Positions 8,878 through 13,279 of a stretch of DNA of 13,279 nucleotides are shown here, piece after piece. The stretch is from Cerioporus squamosus (Eukaryota > Basidiomycota > Agaricomycetes > Polyporales > Polyporaceae): the NCBI GenBank assembly GCA_022592435.1, contig JABYQS010000785.1, positions 1 through 13,279 on the forward strand, in the 5' to 3' direction. Within the stretch, counting starts at the first letter, position 1, and each line of letters begins with the position of its first letter. The notes under the pieces are model-generated. The model made no database searches. It had not been told where the DNA came from and worked only from the letters and a program-made list of their open reading frames with translations. Position numbers and translations under genes: made by a program.

Positions 8878-9061
8878 TGAGGACCCGCTTGGCAACCGGG
8901 TTCAGAGTGGGTTGAGACTCTTGAGAGTCGGGAAAGTCGGTTTGCCCAGGTTTGCCCGCCAAAAAGTCCTAGCCGCCCGTACTCCAAACCATCACGAGAA
9001 GGTTTTGGTAGGCAAGCCGACTCCCAACCCACTCTTAACCCGGTTGCCAAGCGGGGCCTCA
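8878..9061. mobile_element. MITE-like inverted-repeat element C
   Basis: A 184-nt segment has imperfect terminal inverted repeats of about 40 nt or more. The left end begins TGAGGACCCGCTTGGCAACC. The right end is its complement with one mismatch, finishing GGTTGCCAAGCGGGGCCTCA. Pairing continues through GTTCAGAGTGGGTTG (8899-8913) against CCAACCCACTCTTAAC, and further in through a GTCGGTTTGCC/GGCAAGCCGAC pair. It has no coding capacity. The ends are unrelated to elements A and B, so it is a different family. I see no clear target-site duplication, so the exact edges are uncertain by a few bases. Confidence 0.75.
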
Positions 9062-9371
9062 AGGTTCGATTGTAACGTGCCGAAGGACATCTTCAGTACC
9101 CCTGCCCGCAGTTGTACACATATCCCGATCGCAATCCCCAGGCGAATCGTTGACGAGGTATTGTTTACGTATACTGCGCCTTCAGAGCTACGAGAGACCG
9201 AGCAGGGGGTGCGCGTTGTGAGGTGGCCTCAGCCTGAGGTCTGTCAAGACGTCCCAGATTCTGTAGCACATGCGTCACCGTGGTTTGAGCTGGTGCGGAA
9301 GCCACGGCCGCCGGCGCGACCGCCTCCTCCTCCTCCTCTTCACTCATATTCCGGTCGGCGATGTGGTCTCC
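9062..9371. other. SDR upstream region
   Basis: About 300 nt separate element C from the SDR TATA box. It contains a CCT-rich tract at about 9323-9338. The open frames on both strands lack coding bias. No gene is supported. Confidence 0.4.
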
Positions 9372-9378
9372 TTTATAA
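9372..9378 (+). promoter_or_regulatory. TATA box of the SDR gene
   Basis: TTTATAA lies 56 nt upstream of the ATG at 9434, leaving a short leader of perhaps 25-30 nt. Confidence 0.5.
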
Positions 9379-9433
9379 CGATTGGCAGATGGTACTGCCT
9401 GTCAGCACCTCAATAAGTACTGAAGGACGCAAT

Positions 9434-10560
9434 ATGGCTTCAACACCTACCCACAACAACTCGCGCGTCTGGCTAGGTGCGTTAAGTTCGCTGATCCATT
9501 CAAGGTCAACGTCACTGTACGTTCACCACTCACACAACCTCTACAGTCACCGGAAGCTCCTCCGGCCTCGGACTCGCCCTCGTGAAGGAACTCCTCGCCA
9601 CGGGAGAACGCGTTGTCGCGACGCTCCGCAAGCCCGCCGCCATTGCATCGCTCTCGGAGAAGTACCCATCCTCCCAGCTGCTCGTCCAGCAGCTAGACGT
9701 CACCGACGAAGCACAAGTCAAGGCCGTCTTCGAGGCCACTCGAACGCATTTTGGCAGGCTCGACGTCGTCGTGAACAACGCCGGGTATGGGATGCAGGGC
9801 GAGTTCGAGACGTTCCCTGAAGACGCGGCGAGGGCGATAATAGAGGTGTTATTCTGGGGCCCCGTGCGTATATGCCGGGAGGTACGTGCAGCCGCGTGTC
9901 CCGATCGGAGAATGACAGGCCCGTGCTTACGACTCTTCTCTGCGTCTGCGGCTCTCAGGCCATCAGGTTCATGCGTGAAGTCAACCCTCCAGGACAGGGC
10001 GGGCGCATCTTGAACATCTCCTCCATGGGCGGGTTCGTCGGCTACCCCACGGGATGCTTCTACCACGCCGGAAAGTTCGGTCAGTCTTCATCACGCGCAT
10101 CCTCCTGTCGAATACCACTGCTCACTTCAAGCTTGCCTCTATAGCACTCGAAGGTGTCACCGAGTCCTTCGCGAAAGAGCTCCTCCCCGAATGGAACATC
10201 AAGGCCACCATCATTGAGCCCGGCACGTTCCGCACGGCCTTCAAAGACCAAGGTGCTCTCGTGCGCACGCCTATCGCACCCCCTTACAACAAGCCGCACG
10301 CCCAGAGCGTTTTCATTCGGCAGATGATGGACCAGCCGTGGCTAGGAGACGCCGCGAAGGCAGCCAAAGCGATGGTGCAAATCGCAGGCTTAGAGGACCC
10401 GCCGATGCGGATCAGCTCGGGACGGACGCTTTTATGGCGTGTGAAGATCAAGGCGGAACGCACGATCCGGGATGCGGAGCGGTGGGAGGAGATATCGCAC
10501 TCGACCAACGTCGATGGTATTGCGAAGGAGACAATCATGGAGAACTTCGCGCTTCAGTAG
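9434..10560 (+). CDS. Short-chain dehydrogenase/reductase (classical SDR)
   Basis: An NAD(P)-dependent oxidoreductase with a Rossmann fold that interconverts an alcohol and a carbonyl; the substrate is unknown. Four exons (9434-9476, 9547-9881, 9959-10079, 10145-10560) join in frame to 304 aa, with introns of 70, 77 and 65 nt. The nucleotide-binding motif is T16-G-S-S-S-G-L-G23, and NNAG follows after DVVV. The catalytic residues are S148 (in NISS), Y161 and K165, with the 13-residue Ser-Tyr spacing of classical SDRs. The Y-x-x-x-K motif reads YHAGK, then ALEGVTESFAKEL, and the substrate-side motif is EPGTFRT. There is no signal peptide or membrane helix, so it is likely cytosolic. The start is the first in-frame ATG after the TATA box and puts the glycine motif near the N-terminus as usual. 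The family call is firm. The convergent P450 pseudogene is the next gene. Confidence 0.93.
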
Positions 10561-10872
10561 AGTAAGTAGTACTGTCAGAGTAAGTAGCAGCCCAGGCTTG
10601 CCGGTGGCAGACTGATATTGATACACAGATCTTCCCACGACTAGTATAGGCAAGTCTCCTGTTGATTGTCTGTTTATCCAATAAGTATTCGACCTTATCC
10701 GACTCGTACAAGTTGATGCTCTCTATCAGATACAGTAAAAGCAGGTGGTGAGTGGTCTGCGACGTGAGTGGGGGGGTTGCGCGACTATAAGTGATCGTCC
10801 AATGATGCAAGCGATGATGAGTAGAGAGAGGTAGGAGCAGGGGTATATGAGTTCCAGGAGACAAGTAGTTGA
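10561..10872. other. Convergent region between SDR and P450
   Basis: About 310 nt between the SDR stop and the ancestral P450 stop codon. It should hold the SDR 3' UTR. No gene or clear repeat is seen. Confidence 0.4.
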
Positions 10873-13199
10873 CTAGATGTGTGTCACTTTGAGAAGCATT
10901 TCCGGTCTGGTGCTTACCGTGCCCATGGTCGGGTACGAGACAGCCGACGTTTCCAGACGATAGGTTTGTCGGTAAGCTCGAACTGAACCTGGAAAGGAGG
11001 ACCGAAAGGATGACCTCTGCCAGTCTCATCAGCACTGTCACGTCTAGACGTATACGAGCTCAACACGTAGTGATTCTGAACGACTTACTTATCTCAAGCT
11101 GAGCGAATTTGAACCCGCTAATTAGGTTGTTTAAATGTGCAGGTCTGGATAACGTATTATCACTCACATGCACGACTTGCTCCCGCCAGAGAACGTCATC
11201 CTGGAAGCTTTGATCAGCGCAGCTCGAGCAAGACAATACGACGCGACTCGTGACTCACAAGGGCGAGTATACACCAGGGATTCGTACTTCCTCGAGCTCG
11301 GCAGGGAGCTGTTCAAGCCAACGCTCCGGTCGCCACTCCATCGCATCTTCGCCCCAGAGCGCCTTGTTGCAGTTACTCGCCCGGATTGCCGCGATGATGA
11401 ATGTGCCCTTGGGGACAGGTATCTCAGTAATCAGAGAGCCGTCCTTGCCGCGCACGGGCCACTGCAACGGCAGGACGACGTCCCTCGTAGGTCTGACGAT
11501 AGCGAACGATCAGTGCTTGGTATGATGGAACATAGTAACAGATGCTAACCGGCGCATCAAGAGGGGTACCGGCGAGTACAGACGCAGTGTCTCGCGACAA
11601 ATTGCGTCAAGGTACGGCAGCTTGACTAGGTCGTCGTAGGATAGTCGGATCCTTCGTCATCCGGGCTGGAACAGCCCCGAGCTTCTCGTATCTCCGTGCG
11701 CAGATTTTCCTGGACCGACGGATGCTGGGCAAGAAGATGAAGGATACGGGAGAGTGCGTTCGATGTGGTATCCATGCCGGCAAGGATGAACGTCCTAGAG
11801 AGTTATCGCCGTGCGAAGGGGACGGAGTCGAGATTGGTACGCACGACATTTGGGCGACTAGCTCTTCGTCAGTCAGCTTCTCCGCATCCGAAACGCTAGT
11901 ATTATCCTTGACTAGCGATGAATGAGATCGAGGGCAATGGGATGATGCGTCGAGATGGACTTACGAAGGACACTCATGATATCCTTCCCCTCGCCGACTC
12001 GCTGAACCATTTCCACGTCTCCCTCAGCCAAGGCCCTTCTTCTCGTCGATGATCTCCTGCGAGCGGCGCGCCATAGTCTCTGAGATATCGAGCATGCGTT
12101 GAAGATCCGCAGAGGGATAGCGGCGGAGAATGGACCGTATGGTGGACACGGACAGGTAGTTTAGCATAATGCAATGATGGTGCCCAGCAGCGGGAGGCGA
12201 CTGGTGAGTAAGGGACTGCAGCAATATCAATATTAGCGGGCGATAGACCGAAGACAGCTATTGAGACGTACAAGAACATCTTGATGACCTCACCGAATGC
12301 GTCCGAGGAGTCGTCGGCGAAATTCTCGAATGAATACCCGAGCCCGGCTTGTCCAAGCATCTCCAGCGTCGTCCTGGACATCCACCCGTTGACGTCGACT
12401 TCCTCGGAAACCTTATTCGCTCGAGCCTCGAGGGCTCGCCGTAGCTGCGCCAAGCAAGGTCGAGTTCGGTATACCTTTTACAGCCAAAAAGACGTGGCGT
12501 ACCTTATGTGCGATATCGTAGAAAATGTGGGTCATTGCGCAGCTGCGCAGCGGAGAAGGGATTAAGTATCTTGCGTTGACGTCGATGCTGACTGCCCTCC
12601 GTGGTAAGTACGCTGGGTCCGAGTAAAAAGTGAAGATCGCTGGACAGAGAAGAATGGGTATGTGAGCTCGATACCAACGCAGACAAGGTGAAGACGCACT
12701 TCGAAGGGTTGAGGTCATGCGGGAAGTAGTCCGCATCCTTAACGAGGACGCTGTGTAGGGCCTTCGGGTCAAACAGATTCAGCATCCGTATCTGCCAAAA
12801 GGATATCATATCAGCACGACTGACGGTGAAGGGCAAATAGCACATGCAAACATACGCCTAGATTCCAGGCAATACAGCTGCCGGTCCATACGTTTCCGCG
12901 AGATCCTGCATCCGCTTCCCGGCTGCCTCGCATCTGGTATCTTCGTGAGGTTCTCTGCGGGGTCGATGTTCAGATATAATAATAGCTTCGTGACGCAACG
13001 CCTATTATGCAAACATACTCATACTGAATGAACGAGGCTCGGGTCCTGGAAGGTTGTCTAAAGGGGAGCGCATCGAGGACTGGCGCCTCTTGCGCCAGAG
13101 CGCAACGGCCAAGAGAGCGCAGACCGCAACCCAGCTTGGATAGCGACATTTGGGAGGAAGGGTGTTGATATGTGGGACTCTTGTGAGATTTCGTAGCAT
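10873..13199 (-). pseudogene. Cytochrome P450 monooxygenase, frame-disrupted
   Basis: The locus can be followed over 12 exons and 11 introns of 50-72 nt, all with GT...AG borders. In order it shows an N-terminal membrane anchor (WVAVCALLAVALW) and LPGPEPRSFS, a DPKALH region and LLGPSVLTTEG. The I-helix AGMDTTSNA, the ExxR motif ETLR, WRPERW and the heme loop FSGGSKSCIG (C ligand) then GFKFAQLE follow. The ancestral C-terminus ends TAG at 10875-10873. The similarity changes reading frame near 12536, 12165, 12034, 11645, 10987 and 10952. At least one shift in exons 1-2 is also needed to join exon 3, and the best exon 2 frame hits TAG at 12860-12858. An intact product would be an ER-bound heme monooxygenase of the kind expanded in basidiomycetes. 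Sequencing error could explain some breaks, but the neighbouring genes are clean. Subfamily is not assigned. Confidence 0.85.
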
Positions 13200-13212
13200 G
13201 GAACGGGAGCGT

Positions 13213-13220
13213 TCATATAA
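13213..13220 (-). promoter_or_regulatory. TATA-like box of the P450 locus
   Basis: The minus strand reads TTATATGA only 13 nt upstream of the ATG at 13199. That is unusually close, so transcription might begin downstream of this ATG, or the box may not be the one used. Confidence 0.35.
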
Positions 13221-13279
13221 CCCCTGCTGAAAAGGACGTGATTAGCGCTTCGAAGTTCCGTCTTTCGGCGGCGGCGGTA

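Noticed and set aside
4840..10560. GH31, SDR and P450 read as a biosynthetic or catabolic gene cluster
   Set aside because: No backbone synthase, transporter or regulator is present, the P450 is broken, and each gene has its own promoter. Adjacency alone is not enough.

Overview
The window looks like genomic DNA from a filamentous basidiomycete (Agaricomycetes-like). The genes are split by many short GT...AG introns (about 49-77 nt), and third codon positions are strongly G/C-rich. A class I hydrophobin, a secreted GH31 glucosidase and a multi-intron cytochrome P450 are all typical of that group. Start codons sit downstream of recognisable TATA boxes, and the one tRNA carries an intron after position 37. 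There are no operons or bacterial ribosome binding sites.

Layout, left to right. (1) Positions 1-763 hold nothing I can call. (2) Positions 772-1189 hold two adjacent miniature inverted-repeat elements (A and B) with related ends, separated by the pentamer TAGTA. (3) A TATA box at 1701 precedes a one-exon gene for a 69-aa protein of unknown function (1840-2049, +). (4) A three-exon class I hydrophobin gene (2789-3249, -) is convergent with it. It has a hexanucleotide repeat in its presumed 5' leader and a TATA box at 3391. (5) An intron-containing tRNA-Gln(UUG) lies at 4058-4137 (-). (6) A nine-exon gene for a secreted GH31 alpha-glucosidase-type enzyme (4840-8655, +; 897 aa) has an exceptional 743-nt first intron. 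(7) A third, unrelated inverted-repeat element (C) lies at 8878-9061. (8) A four-exon short-chain dehydrogenase/reductase gene follows (9434-10560, +; 304 aa). (9) A cytochrome P450 locus runs convergently to it (10873-13199, -). Its 11 introns and diagnostic motifs can be traced end to end, but several frame breaks and an apparent in-frame stop make it a probable pseudogene.

The genes look like ordinary independent transcription units. The hydrophobin and the GH31 enzyme are predicted to be secreted, for the cell or spore surface and for extracellular glucan or maltose breakdown. The SDR is a soluble NAD(P)-dependent oxidoreductase. The P450 would have been an ER-anchored monooxygenase. SDR-P450 proximity occurs in fungal metabolite clusters, but with no backbone synthase visible and the P450 broken, I do not call a cluster. 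The parts most worth a second look are the paired MITE-like elements, the oversized GH31 intron and the decayed P450. I see no convincing new multi-gene system.
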